From assembly GCA_029052375.1 (NCBI GenBank), contig JAIDJD010000278.1, positions 1-24,403 on the forward strand: 24,403 nt of DNA, read 5' to 3'. Of this stretch, positions 15,921 through 24,252 are shown piece after piece. Under the pieces are notes generated by a model. The model was not told the DNA's origin and ran no database searches. It was given only the letters and a program-made list of their open reading frames with translations. The position numbers were made by a program, and so were the translations under genes. This DNA is from Duncaniella sp. GTDB lineage: Bacteria; Bacteroidota; Bacteroidia; Bacteroidales; Muribaculaceae. Numbering within the stretch: position 1 is the stretch's first letter; each line of letters starts with the position of its first letter.

Positions 15921-16669
15921 TCTGGAACATCCCCTCATACACCATGACCGGCACGTCGCATATCGCCGACAAGAAGCCCGGCCAGGATTATATCAAGGTG
16001 TCGCTCAACCCGGACAACGGCACAGCCATCGTGGTGGTGACAGATGGAGTGGGCTCGGCCCGCCTGGCCTACGAGGGCAGCCGCGGTCTGGCCAAGGAGG
16101 TGGCCTCACAGCTGGAACGCCGCGGCGCCGACCTGCTCGGGTGGAGCGACGGCGACATACGCCTCTGGCTTGCCAATGTCGTGGCCGACTGGCTCAAGGC
16201 CGAAAGCGCGCGTCTTATGTGTGTGCCCGAAGACCTGAACACCACACTGATGATATTCCTGAGCGACGGCGACAGGTTTGTAGCCGGCTCTATAGGCGAC
16301 GGCCTTGTGGGGCGCATCGGAGACGACGGCTTCGACGTCCTGCTCGAGCCCGAGCATGGCGCCGCGGTCAACGTCAGCTACTTCGTGGCCACCTCGGACT
16401 TCAACAGCCATTTCAGGATTGTGCGCGGGCGCTTCGACGCCGCAAGCGTCTACTTTGCGATGACCGACGGCTCGTGCGACTGTCTCTACAACTACCGCGC
16501 CCGCACCTATGCCGAGGCGCTTGACATCTTCTGCGAGTGGACGCGCAAGTACGACCGCAAGGCTGTCAACAAGGCCGTCCACGACGTGGCCTCGCGCCTG
16601 TTCAAGGAGGTCACCTCGGACGACTGTGCCATAGCTCTCATCCACGGCCGCGAGGGCTCGGTGAGATGA
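15917..16669 (+). CDS. PP2C-family protein phosphatase
   Basis: A 250-residue metal-dependent serine/threonine phosphatase. Recognisable motifs are GTSHIADKKPGQDY (D24), VVVTDGVGSA (D43-G44), TLMIFLSDGDRFVAGSIGDG (G127-D128-G129), AMTDGS (D184) and the final SDDCAIALI (D235-D236). This is the order of the E. coli YegK/TerY-P-type PP2C group, with a full metal-coordinating aspartate set. It is the last gene of the operon, overlaps the preceding stop by 4 nt and lies before a strong hairpin. The operon kinase or the kinase's targets are its likely substrates, inferred from context. Confidence 0.92.
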   Translation: MIWNIPSYTMTGTSHIADKKPGQDYIKVSLNPDNGTAIVVVTDGVGSARLAYEGSRGLAKEVASQLERRGADLLGWSDGDIRLWLANVVADWLKAESARLMCVPEDLNTTLMIFLSDGDRFVAGSIGDGLVGRIGDDGFDVLLEPEHGAAVNVSYFVATSDFNSHFRIVRGRFDAASVYFAMTDGSCDCLYNYRARTYAEALDIFCEWTRKYDRKAVNKAVHDVASRLFKEVTSDDCAIALIHGREGSVR

Positions 16670-16670
16670 T

Positions 16671-16714
16671 ATAACGCAGACAGTCCGGGCCTCGGCCCGG
16701 ACTGTCTGCGTTAT
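16671..16714. terminator. 21-bp perfect hairpin between convergent operons
   Basis: Arms 16671-16691 and 16694-16714 are exact reverse complements with a 2-nt TC centre. It starts 1 bp after the PP2C stop and ends 12 bp before the upp stop, so it probably ends both operons. The distal arm is followed by TATGTC rather than a pure T-tract. Confidence 0.8.
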
Positions 16715-16726
16715 TATGTCATCGTA

Positions 16727-17380
16727 TCATTCCTTGACGCCGTAGGCGAGGTCGCCCGCGTCGCCGAGGCCGGGGACTATGTAGGAGTGCGAGTTGATCT
16801 CGTCGTCTATGGCTCCCACCCAGATGGTGGTCTTGCCGGCCGGGAAGGTAGACTTGATGTAGTCGACAGCCTTCTGCGAGGCAATGATCGATGCCACGTG
16901 GACATGGGCCGGGGTGCCCTTGGTGAGCAGGGCGCGGTAACACAGCTCCATGCTCGCGCCGGTGGCGAGCATCGGGTCGGCTATCACCACGGTCTTGCCC
17001 TCGAGCTTGGGCGAGGCTATGTATTCGATGAAGACGTCAAAGTTTTCCTTCTCGCGATACTTGCGGTAGGCGCTCACAAAGGCGTTCTGTGCGTGGTCGA
17101 AGAAGTCGAGAAATCCCTGGTGGAAGGGGATGCCGGCGCGGAAGATGGTGGCAAGCACGATGTCTGTGTCGATGACGTCGCATTGGGCTGTGCCGAGCGG
17201 TGTCTGGACGGGCTCGCGGCGATAGTCGATGCGCTTTGAGATTTCGTAGGCCATTATCTCGCCTATGCGCTGGAGGTTGCGGCGAAACCGGAGCATATCG
17301 CCCTGGACATTGATGTCGCGCAGTTCGCTCATGTATTGGCTCACCAGCGAGGGCGAGTCGGCAAAGTTGATTACTTCCAT
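16727..17380 (-). CDS. upp: Uracil phosphoribosyltransferase (Upp)
   Basis: A 217-residue pyrimidine salvage enzyme converting uracil and PRPP to UMP. The PRPP loop VVIADPMLATGAS (131-143) and the uracil-binding C-terminal segment IVPGLGDAGDLAYG are present, as is the LATIFRAGIPFHQG strand-turn. Upp is usually about 210 residues, so the length is normal. It is the last gene of a minus-strand operon, 18 bp after the radical SAM gene, and converges on the PP2C gene with a shared terminator. Confidence 0.96.
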   Translation of the reverse strand: MEVINFADSPSLVSQYMSELRDINVQGDMLRFRRNLQRIGEIMAYEISKRIDYRREPVQTPLGTAQCDVIDTDIVLATIFRAGIPFHQGFLDFFDHAQNAFVSAYRKYREKENFDVFIEYIASPKLEGKTVVIADPMLATGASMELCYRALLTKGTPAHVHVASIIASQKAVDYIKSTFPAGKTTIWVGAIDDEINSHSYIVPGLGDAGDLAYGVKE

Positions 17381-17398
17381 AATTTGCGGTGTCTTTAT

Positions 17399-18307
17399 CT
17401 ATTGTTGTTTTTCTGTTTCTTCTGGGCTTGTCTGCGACAGCTCGCGGGCCACGAGCTCGGCAAACTGGTAGTTCTTTATGCCCCACCTTGGCGCTGTCAG
17501 CATCTCGGGCGGAGCCTGCGAGACAAAGCGGTCTATGGCTATGTCGGGCCTGAGAGTCCTGACGGCCTTGGCGCAGAAGCGCGCATACTCTTCGGGAGTC
17601 CAGAGGCGGGCGCGGTTCTCGCCGCGCAGATATGCCTCGGCCATGGCGGTGCCTTCGTGTATCTGCATCTGGTGCATCTTCACGACATCCACGGGCAGGG
17701 CGTTGACCCTGCAGAGCGTCTCCATCATCATCTCCTCGGTCTCGCCGGGGAGGCCCATTATCAGATGCAGCCCCACGGGGATGCCTCTCTCTGCCGTCAT
17801 CCTCACGGCCTTTTCGGTCGCGGCCCATGTGTGGCCGCGGTTGACGGCGCGCAGCGTGGCGTCGTGCGAGCTTTCGGCTCCATACTCCACCATAGCCCAC
17901 GGCAGGGCGGCGATGGCGTCGAGCAGGGCAGGCGAGACACAGTCTGGGCGCGTGCCTATCACCACACCCTCGATGCCGGGGGTGTCGAAGGCGCTGCGGT
18001 AGAGGGCGGCAAGCGCCTCGGCAGAGGCCCCATACGTGCTGGTATAGGCTTGGAAGTAGGCCAGGTAGCGCATATGCGGATACTTGCGTGAGAAGAATGC
18101 GATGCCTTTGCGCAGCTGTTCGCCCACGGGGTCTGAGGGGTTGCAGTACGAGGGACTGAACGAGCGGTTGTTGCAGTATGTACATCCGCCGCGGCCTATG
18201 GTCCCGTCGCGGTTGGGACAGCTGAAGCCGGCGTTGACGCTGAGTTTCTGCATCTTGCCTTCGAAGTGGCAGGCGAGAAAGTCGGCAAAGTCGCGGTAGG
18301 GTTTCAT
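17399..18307 (-). CDS. Radical SAM protein, YhcC/TIGR01212 family
   Basis: 302 residues. The iron-sulfur motif lies near the N-terminus: C30-x11-C42-x2-C45 in SCPNRDGTIGRGGCTYCNN, the spacing of the YhcC family rather than the classic CxxxCxxC. Downstream are the FQAYTSTYG strand, EGVVIGTRPDC, VEYGAESSHD, GLHLIMGLPGETEEMM and VKMHQMQI, all typical of the family. These proteins are cytosolic; their reaction is not firmly established. It sits 12 bp after aroC and 18 bp before upp, in an operon without an obvious single theme. Confidence 0.93.
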   Translation of the reverse strand: MKPYRDFADFLACHFEGKMQKLSVNAGFSCPNRDGTIGRGGCTYCNNRSFSPSYCNPSDPVGEQLRKGIAFFSRKYPHMRYLAYFQAYTSTYGASAEALAALYRSAFDTPGIEGVVIGTRPDCVSPALLDAIAALPWAMVEYGAESSHDATLRAVNRGHTWAATEKAVRMTAERGIPVGLHLIMGLPGETEEMMMETLCRVNALPVDVVKMHQMQIHEGTAMAEAYLRGENRARLWTPEEYARFCAKAVRTLRPDIAIDRFVSQAPPEMLTAPRWGIKNYQFAELVARELSQTSPEETEKQQ

Positions 18308-18319
18308 ATCGGCCTCGTT

Positions 18320-19393
18320 TCAGATTCTGGCACAGCGGCCTATGAGCACGGCGTCGAGTATGACCATTGCGGCCATAGCCTCGACGATGGGGACAGCGCG
18401 CGGCACCACACACGGGTCGTGGCGCCCCTTGGGCCTGAGGGTCACGGACTCTCCGTCGCGCCCGACAGCCTCGACGGGGCGCATCAGTGTGGCCACGGGC
18501 TTGAAGGCGACGCGGAAATATATATCCTCGCCGTTCGATATGCCGCCCTGTATGCCGCCCGAGTGGTTGGTGGCGGTGTGCAGGGGGACTGTCCCGGGGA
18601 CAAACGGGTCGTTAGCCTCAGAGCCTCGCATCGCCGCTCCCTCGAATCCCATGCCGTAGTCGAATCCCTTGGCGGCGTTGATCGAAAGCATAGCCCCGGC
18701 AAGCCTTGCCGCGAGGCGTCCGGCCACTGGGTCGCCCACTCCGGCGGGGAGCCCGCGCACAACACAGGTCACCGTCCCGCCTATGGTGTCGCCCTCGCGT
18801 TTCACCTCGTTGATCAGGGCCTCCATCCTCACGGCCATCCCGGGGTCGGGACAGCGGACAGGGTTGGTCTCTGTCCGGGACAGGTCGAGCTCTGTATATG
18901 GCTCGGAGAGAGTGAGGTGTCCTACCTGAGAGGTATAGGCCTCGATGGTCACGCCCATGGCGGCGAGCGCCTGGCGGGCGAATGCTCCGGCCACAACCCT
19001 TGTGGCGGTCTCGCGGGCGCTTGCACGGCCTCCTCCGCGGTGGTCGCGCAGGCCGTATTTTGCGGTATACGTATAGTCGGCGTGCGAGGGTCGGAAGGCC
19101 TCAGCGAGCTGTGAATAGTCGGCCGGGCGCTGGTCAGAGTTGCGGATGATGAAGCCGACAGGCGCCCCCGTCGTGACCCCCTCCATCAGACCCGAAAGAA
19201 TCTCCACGCGGTCTGCCTCGGAGCGCGACGTAGTTATGGCGCTCTGTCCCGGGCGCCGGCGGTCCAGCTGGCGCTGTACCTCTCCGAGATCTATGGCCAC
19301 ACCCGCGGGCATCCCGTCTATCACTCCGCCGATGGCCGGGCCGTGGCTCTCGCCAAACCCGGTGAAGGTGAATATCGTGCCGAAACTGTTCAT
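18320..19393 (-). CDS. aroC: Chorismate synthase (AroC)
   Basis: A 357-residue, FMN-dependent final enzyme of the shikimate pathway (EPSP to chorismate). The three family signatures are present: GESHGPAIGGVIDG near residue 14, GGGRASARETATRV in the middle, and RHDPCVVPRAVPIVEAM near the C-terminus. Length is normal. Its ATG overlaps the stop of the upstream deacylase gene by 4 nt, and the radical SAM gene follows after 12 bp. No other shikimate genes are in the window. Confidence 0.97.
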   Translation of the reverse strand: MNSFGTIFTFTGFGESHGPAIGGVIDGMPAGVAIDLGEVQRQLDRRRPGQSAITTSRSEADRVEILSGLMEGVTTGAPVGFIIRNSDQRPADYSQLAEAFRPSHADYTYTAKYGLRDHRGGGRASARETATRVVAGAFARQALAAMGVTIEAYTSQVGHLTLSEPYTELDLSRTETNPVRCPDPGMAVRMEALINEVKREGDTIGGTVTCVVRGLPAGVGDPVAGRLAARLAGAMLSINAAKGFDYGMGFEGAAMRGSEANDPFVPGTVPLHTATNHSGGIQGGISNGEDIYFRVAFKPVATLMRPVEAVGRDGESVTLRPKGRHDPCVVPRAVPIVEAMAAMVILDAVLIGRCARI

Positions 19394-19899
19394 GCCTCAG
19401 CCTCCTCTCCGCTCTCCTCTTCTTTCACGAGGTCTGCCACCGTGGCTCCGACATATCCTATGAGGTCTGCGGGGGCTATCCTTATCTGGAGGCCTCGCTG
19501 TCCGGCCGAGACGTATATCTCGGGATAGTCTGCGGCCGTAGAGTGGAAGAATGTCGGGAAGGGCTTCTTCATGCCTATGGGCGAACATCCGCCGCGTATA
19601 TAGCCTGTGAGCGGGAGCAGCTCCTTGACGTGTATCATCTCTGCCTTCTTGTCTCCGGCGGCCTTGGCCGCTTTCTTGAGGTCTACCTCGCAGTCTCCAG
19701 GCACCACGCATACAAAGTGGCCCCTCCTCTCGCCCTTGAGCACAAGGGTCTTGAAGACACACCTGATATCCTCGCCGAGCTCCTCGGCCACATGGGTCGC
19801 GGCCAGGTTGTCAGGGTCGACGGTGTACGGTATTAGCTGATACCTTATCTTGGCGCGGTCGAGCAGCCTCGCCGCATTTGTCTTGTTGATCTTCTCCAT
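19390..19899 (-). CDS. ybaK: YbaK/EbsC-type Cys-tRNA(Pro)/aminoacyl-tRNA deacylase
   Basis: 169 residues from the ATG at 19899. The frame opens at 19959, but that segment lies upstream of and across the promoter, so I exclude it. The YbaK fold is seen as MEKINKTNAARLLDRAKI, AATHVAEELGEDIRCVFKTLVL with the catalytic-site lysine K in VFKTL, VPGDCEVDLKKAAKA, and GYIRGGCSPIGMKK with PTFF. E. coli YbaK hydrolyses Cys-tRNA(Pro) made in error by prolyl-tRNA synthetase. First gene of the minus-strand operon; its stop overlaps aroC by 4 nt. Confidence 0.93.
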   Translation of the reverse strand: MEKINKTNAARLLDRAKIRYQLIPYTVDPDNLAATHVAEELGEDIRCVFKTLVLKGERRGHFVCVVPGDCEVDLKKAAKAAGDKKAEMIHVKELLPLTGYIRGGCSPIGMKKPFPTFFHSTAADYPEIYVSAGQRGLQIRIAPADLIGYVGATVADLVKEEESGEEAEA

Positions 19900-19928
19900 A
19901 TCGGATGGGGCGGGATAATTGTTTACTG

Positions 19929-19960
19929 CAAAAATACCGATTAATGCTGAATAAAGCAAG
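19929..19960 (-). promoter_or_regulatory. Promoter of the ybaK-aroC-radical SAM-upp operon
   Basis: On the minus strand, CTTG (19960-19957) is followed after 20 bp by TATTTTTG (19936-19929). The -33 box differs from TTTG by one base. The predicted start lies about 22 nt before the ybaK ATG. Confidence 0.65.
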
Positions 19961-19972
19961 TGCCCAGGCGCC

Positions 19973-20221
19973 TTAAGAGAGGAATCGCACCTTGGAAAGA
20001 TTTCGTAAAGTCTCCCGCCGCGTGTCTTGGACGTATATCTCCACTCCGCGGCCTGCCAACCTCAAAGCCTGGGTGCGATATACATTTAGGACCTGCTCCG
20101 CGAGGTCCCCGGCGATGGTCGGGACTGGCGCCCCCGGTGTCGCCCGACAGTCTGCGGCATATAGCCGGTCGTATGCCTGATATGTCACTCGCCTAACATA
20201 CCGGTGAGTGGCAACTGCCAC
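19973..20221 (-). CDS. Doubtful small ORF in the ybaK-pectinesterase interval
   Basis: An open frame of 82 codons beginning MAVATHRYVRRVTYQ. I recognise no family. Codon choice (CGG, CGA, CTA, CCG) is less typical than in the neighbours, and I see no promoter. It lies just upstream of the ybaK promoter on the same strand. It may be a chance frame or a remnant. The rest of the 19900-20488 interval holds only the two promoters and no other gene. Confidence 0.2.
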   Translation of the reverse strand: MAVATHRYVRRVTYQAYDRLYAADCRATPGAPVPTIAGDLAEQVLNVYRTQALRLAGRGVEIYVQDTRRETLRNLSKVRFLS

Positions 20222-20300
20222 ATCCGCAATATATTAATGGTCTTGATAGCCTCCGGCGGTTTGAATTGCAGAAAATTATATGTTAAAATTTGCTAACAGA

Positions 20301-20332
20301 TTTGTGCTCTTCAACCTCTAGCTTTATATTTG
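20301..20332 (+). promoter_or_regulatory. Promoter of the pectinesterase-like gene
   Basis: TTTG (20301-20304), a 20-bp spacer and TATATTTG (20325-20332), a consensus match. The leader before the ATG at 20489 would be about 150 nt, with no clear structure that I can name. Confidence 0.8.
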
Positions 20333-20488
20333 CAATGTAGATTTGTATCTCCAAGACTTTGAGACAAAGCTTGTTCGGGATGCCTATACCGCACCACGCC
20401 ACAATATCGGCGATAAGAGAAATACAATAACCAAGCCGCACTCGCATCTTAAATATTACATAAAACAACCAATCACAAAAATCTAACC

Positions 20489-23400
20489 ATGTTTATCGAC
20501 CCAGGCTGCAAGACCGCAATCGCGGCCTTGATGCTCGCGGCGGCCTTCACGGCCACAGCCGCCACTCCGGTCCCCATCCCTACACCCGAGGGGACCTACA
20601 TCGATCTCACCAAGACCGATGCAGAGAATGTCAATGTAGAGGGAAATGCCGGCCCCGACCAGTGTTTCGGAAGCACGGGCGCCAAGACCAAGGTGACATT
20701 CCTCCTGAACAACACCGCCGAACAGCCCTACACCTTCACTATGATGACAGGCCACAAGGGCACCTGCAACCTCAACCTCAGCATGACCGACGCCGCAGGC
20801 CGGGCTGTGATGACCGAGACCCTCAGCGTCCCCAACACCGGGAGCTGGGGACGCAGCACATTGCATAAGGTCTATATCAACGACCCGCTCCCCGTCGGCG
20901 AATACACGCTGGTCATCACCCCCTCTGACCTCAAGGACAGCAACTATGCGGGCAACTGGGGCAAGTTTGCCTTCTACGCAGGCATCGTAGACGGACGCGA
21001 CCACATCCCCGGCTCCATAAGCCTCGGCAATGGCAGCTATGTGGGAATGCGCACAGAGAACAACGACGGCAACGTCGGCTATGTCAAGGACGACACATAT
21101 GGCACATACGACATCGTCTGCGACGAGGCCGGTGTCTACGACTTCACCTGGGGCATCAGCAAGTATGGCGACGGGACAGCCACCATAACAGTAACAGACA
21201 AGGATGGCAACGAGAGCGTCAGGACCAAGTGGGACGTGGAGGCTCTCAACAACTACGCTCCCGCCACAATACATCTCGAGGGCGAGATAGCCAAGGGCGA
21301 CAATGTGCTCAAGATTCTCTTCAATGCTCCCCACACCGGGTTCATCGCCAACTTCAACAACATCAGCCTCGCCAGGGTGGCAGACCACTATGCCTGCGTG
21401 CGCAACGTGGCCGTAGAGGGCCAGACCGTCACCGAGGGCAACGGCTATGACCTCAACTGCAATCTCCCCATCTCCTACGATGCCGAGACTGTCAGCTTCT
21501 CGTTTGACCATCCCTACGGCACCGTAGAAGTCACCGCCAAGAAGGGTGATGAGAACGTGGCCGTCACCGAGGCCGGTGGCAAGTACACCATTCCCACTCC
21601 AGACTCCAACGAGGAGACCATCGTCACCATGACGCTCACTCCCGATGCCGGCAGCGTGGCGGCCTACAAGACCGTCTACACAATGCGTGTGTTCCATATC
21701 GGAGAGATTATCCTCAACGAGCTGACCCTCGACGGCACTCCTGTCTCCGAAGAGCTCTTCGCCGCCATCACCGCCGAGCCTTACAAGGCAACGCTCGAGC
21801 AGGTGTTCACACATATGCCCGTGGTCAATGCCAAGTTCATGCACGGCCAGGAGATCACCGCCACCCCCGGCGAGCTCAATGGCGCCAAGGCAGACTATAC
21901 TTTCATAGCCGAGGTGGATGGCAAGACCCGCACATACACCCTCACAATCGACGGCATTCACCTTTATGACCGCCTCGACACAGACGAGACCGTTGCCATG
22001 AAGTACAACGCCGGCACATACGATGAGACCGCAAAGACGTGGAGCGACGGCCAGTTCTCCATCACGGGCATCGACGGCGGCTGGAACAGCGAGTTCAAGT
22101 TCCCCATAACCGCCGTTGGCACCTATACTATCAAGCCCGCGGTAGACGCCGTTGTCAAGCAGCTCATCTTCAAGGGTCTCCGCGACAACTACACCAAGAA
22201 CACCAACATCATCTCTGCTGTCAATGCGGGCGGCGCCACCGTATGGCTCCCCGGCGACAATCGCTTCTACAATACCTCTGAGGCAGGTGTGCGCGATCTC
22301 GTTGTGAACATCGAGGGCCATCAGGTAGGCACACCCATCGAGTTTACCGTCACCAGCAACGGCCAGCTCATGACCGAGTTTGAGTTCACCGTAGGCCGCG
22401 AGGCTGTCACCACTGCTCCAGTGGTTATCTCCACAAACACTGTAGTGCCCGAGAACGCCAACCACTTCGTGGCCGTGGCCAAGTTTGACCGCGTCATCGC
22501 ATCGGCCAAGGCCACCGTCAACAACACCGAAATCAAGGCCATCGGCGGCAGCGACGTTGTCTACTTCCCCGCATGGAACCTCGACTACGACACCGAGTAT
22601 GACCTCACCATCACCGAGGCTGTCGACAACTACGGCAACCGCCTCGCCTCGCCCGTCACCGTCAAGGCCTCGACAGGCGCCAAGGCCGAGGCCGCCAAGG
22701 CAGAGATGGAATATGTAGTGTCCAATGTGGCTGAGTTCAAGGCCGCTCTCGCCGCCGTCAACCAGTCCAACAAGAACGCCGACGCTCCCTGGGCCGTAAT
22801 CTTTGTCAAGAACGGCGACTATGACTTCGGAGGCGAGGAACAGCGCTTCCAGTGCTGGAACATCTCCATCATAGGCGAGAGCCGCGAGGGCGTGATACTC
22901 CACGGCAACCGCTCGGGCATCTCAAACCCCGTGATCTCCACCCGCTACTCCACCAACATCTATCTCCAGGACCTCACCATCCGCAACGACTATGACTGGG
23001 GCAAGCCACGTGCCGGCGTAGGCGTGGCCCTCACCAGCGGCAACCGCGAGGTAGGCGTCAACCTCTCGCTCGAGAGCCAGCAGGACACCCAGGTGACCGA
23101 CGGCAACCAGGGCTACTACACCGAGTGTGACATCTATGGCGCGGTAGACTATATCTGCGGCGGAGGCGACCACTTCTATGACAAGTGCAACTTCATCATG
23201 ACCGCCGACGGCACCATCGCCGCTCCCTCTACCGAAGAACAGCACAAGTGGGGCTACGTGCTCAGCAACTGCACCGTCACCGAGATTGCAGAGAACACCG
23301 TTACCGAATGGTTCATAAGCCGTCCGTGGAAGAACTATCCCCGCACATACCTGTTGAACACCAAGATGTACCAGCACCCCGCAGGCACAGGCTACAACAG

Positions 23401-23992
23401 CATGGTCAATCTCCCCACCGCCTTCTATGAATATGGCTCGATGGACCTCGAGGGCAATCTCCTCGACCTCAGCGGACGCGGCAACTCGCCCACACACACC
23501 GGGCCGGCCTACAACCCCGTGCTGACCGCCGAGCAGGCTGAGATGTTCACGCCCGAGAATGTCCTGGGCCAGACCGACAGCTACTGCGTGGCAGAGATAG
23601 CCAAGCGTCCCGAGGCACCCGTGCTCAAGACCGTCGAGGCCCGCGCCACCGGCACCGTCCTCACATGGGATGACAACGCCGACGCCCGCTTCTATGCCGT
23701 ATATCGCGACGGCAAGTATGCAGGCCACACCACCGGCAACACCTTTGCCGCTGACACCAACGGCGACTACACCGTGCGTGCCGCCAATGCCCGCGGCGGC
23801 ATGGGTGCCCACTCCAACGTCCTCACCGTAGGCGACTCCACAGCCATCGGCACCGTTGAGGCAGACGAGACCGTAGACGTAGAGTATTACAACCTCCAGG
23901 GCATCCGCGTCAGCGGCGAGCCCGCAGGCGCCTGCATCAAGGTGGCCGTCAAGGCCGACGGCACCCGCGACGCCAAGGTGGTAGTGAAGTGA
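20489..23992 (+). CDS. Large secreted multidomain pectinesterase-like protein (CE8)
   Basis: An 1167-residue protein. It starts with a signal peptide (TAIAALMLAAAFTATAA, cleavage near residue 25), followed by two beta-rich carbohydrate-binding-like segments (about 30-155 and 158-310) and Ig-like or unassigned beta regions (about 310-735). A CE8 parallel beta-helix domain follows (about 738-1030). The CE8 catalytic set is present: Q865-D866 in QQDTQ, D887 in GAVDYICGG, and R945-W947 in SRPWKNYPRTY. The 21-residue D866-D887 spacing equals that of D178-D199 in Erwinia PemA. A fibronectin-like domain (about 1050-1125) and a terminal YYNLQGIRV segment resemble C-terminal regions common in Bacteroidetes secreted proteins. 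It probably de-esterifies pectin outside the cytoplasm. Monocistronic; no SusCD pair is in view. Confidence 0.92.
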   Translation: MFIDPGCKTAIAALMLAAAFTATAATPVPIPTPEGTYIDLTKTDAENVNVEGNAGPDQCFGSTGAKTKVTFLLNNTAEQPYTFTMMTGHKGTCNLNLSMTDAAGRAVMTETLSVPNTGSWGRSTLHKVYINDPLPVGEYTLVITPSDLKDSNYAGNWGKFAFYAGIVDGRDHIPGSISLGNGSYVGMRTENNDGNVGYVKDDTYGTYDIVCDEAGVYDFTWGISKYGDGTATITVTDKDGNESVRTKWDVEALNNYAPATIHLEGEIAKGDNVLKILFNAPHTGFIANFNNISLARVADHYACVRNVAVEGQTVTEGNGYDLNCNLPISYDAETVSFSFDHPYGTVEVTAKKGDENVAVTEAGGKYTIPTPDSNEETIVTMTLTPDAGSVAAYKTVYTMRVFHIGEIILNELTLDGTPVSEELFAAITAEPYKATLEQVFTHMPVVNAKFMHGQEITATPGELNGAKADYTFIAEVDGKTRTYTLTIDGIHLYDRLDTDETVAMKYNAGTYDETAKTWSDGQFSITGIDGGWNSEFKFPITAVGTYTIKPAVDAVVKQLIFKGLRDNYTKNTNIISAVNAGGATVWLPGDNRFYNTSEAGVRDLVVNIEGHQVGTPIEFTVTSNGQLMTEFEFTVGREAVTTAPVVISTNTVVPENANHFVAVAKFDRVIASAKATVNNTEIKAIGGSDVVYFPAWNLDYDTEYDLTITEAVDNYGNRLASPVTVKASTGAKAEAAKAEMEYVVSNVAEFKAALAAVNQSNKNADAPWAVIFVKNGDYDFGGEEQRFQCWNISIIGESREGVILHGNRSGISNPVISTRYSTNIYLQDLTIRNDYDWGKPRAGVGVALTSGNREVGVNLSLESQQDTQVTDGNQGYYTECDIYGAVDYICGGGDHFYDKCNFIMTADGTIAAPSTEEQHKWGYVLSNCTVTEIAENTVTEWFISRPWKNYPRTYLLNTKMYQHPAGTGYNSMVNLPTAFYEYGSMDLEGNLLDLSGRGNSPTHTGPAYNPVLTAEQAEMFTPENVLGQTDSYCVAEIAKRPEAPVLKTVEARATGTVLTWDDNADARFYAVYRDGKYAGHTTGNTFAADTNGDYTVRAANARGGMGAHSNVLTVGDSTAIGTVEADETVDVEYYNLQGIRVSGEPAGACIKVAVKADGTRDAKVVVK

Positions 23993-24018
23993 CCTCTCAG
24001 CGGATACAACCCCTTTTT

Positions 24019-24062
24019 CCCCTGTCGGCCGAGCCTCCGCTCTCCGGCAGGGGAGATTTTTT
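24019..24062 (+). terminator. Intrinsic terminator of the pectinesterase-like gene
   Basis: CCCCTG-T-CGG (24019-24028) pairs with CCG-G-CAGGGG (24044-24053), with a T6 run at 24057-24062, 27 bp after the stop. Confidence 0.85.
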
Positions 24063-24150
24063 ATGCCGCCCTCTGGCCTGAAGCTTCGGGCCGATGCGTG
24101 AAAAATTGCAAATTATTGATTCATAGTGACAAATATTGCATTATTTTTTG

Positions 24151-24158
24151 TATCTTTG
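24151..24158 (+). promoter_or_regulatory. -7 element upstream of pnp
   Basis: TATCTTTG after a T-rich stretch, about 94 bp before the pnp ATG. No TTTG at the usual distance. Confidence 0.55.
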
Positions 24159-24168
24159 CGACCGTCTT

Positions 24169-24202
24169 GCGCGCCTGCCCCATGCAAGGGGTGGAGACGC
24201 GC
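24169..24202 (+). promoter_or_regulatory. Leader hairpin of pnp
   Basis: GCGCG (24169-24173) pairs with CGCGC (24198-24202), enclosing CCCC (24178-24181) and GGGG (24188-24191). It begins near the predicted transcript start. In E. coli the pnp leader hairpin mediates autoregulation; a similar role here is only an analogy. Confidence 0.45.
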
Positions 24203-24252
24203 ATCTTAAGCTGCAAAAACGACGAATATAAAAAGCTGAATTAAAACACCTT

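Noticed and set aside
17037..18413. Open frame of 458 codons on the minus strand
   Set aside because: Shifted-frame shadow over the radical SAM and upp genes; Arg/His/Pro-rich and motif-free.
20483..22903. Open frame of 806 codons on the minus strand
   Set aside because: Antisense to the pectinesterase-like gene, whose signal peptide and catalytic motifs are clear. Low-complexity Gly/Val/Ala/Asp composition is typical of a shadow of GC-rich codons.
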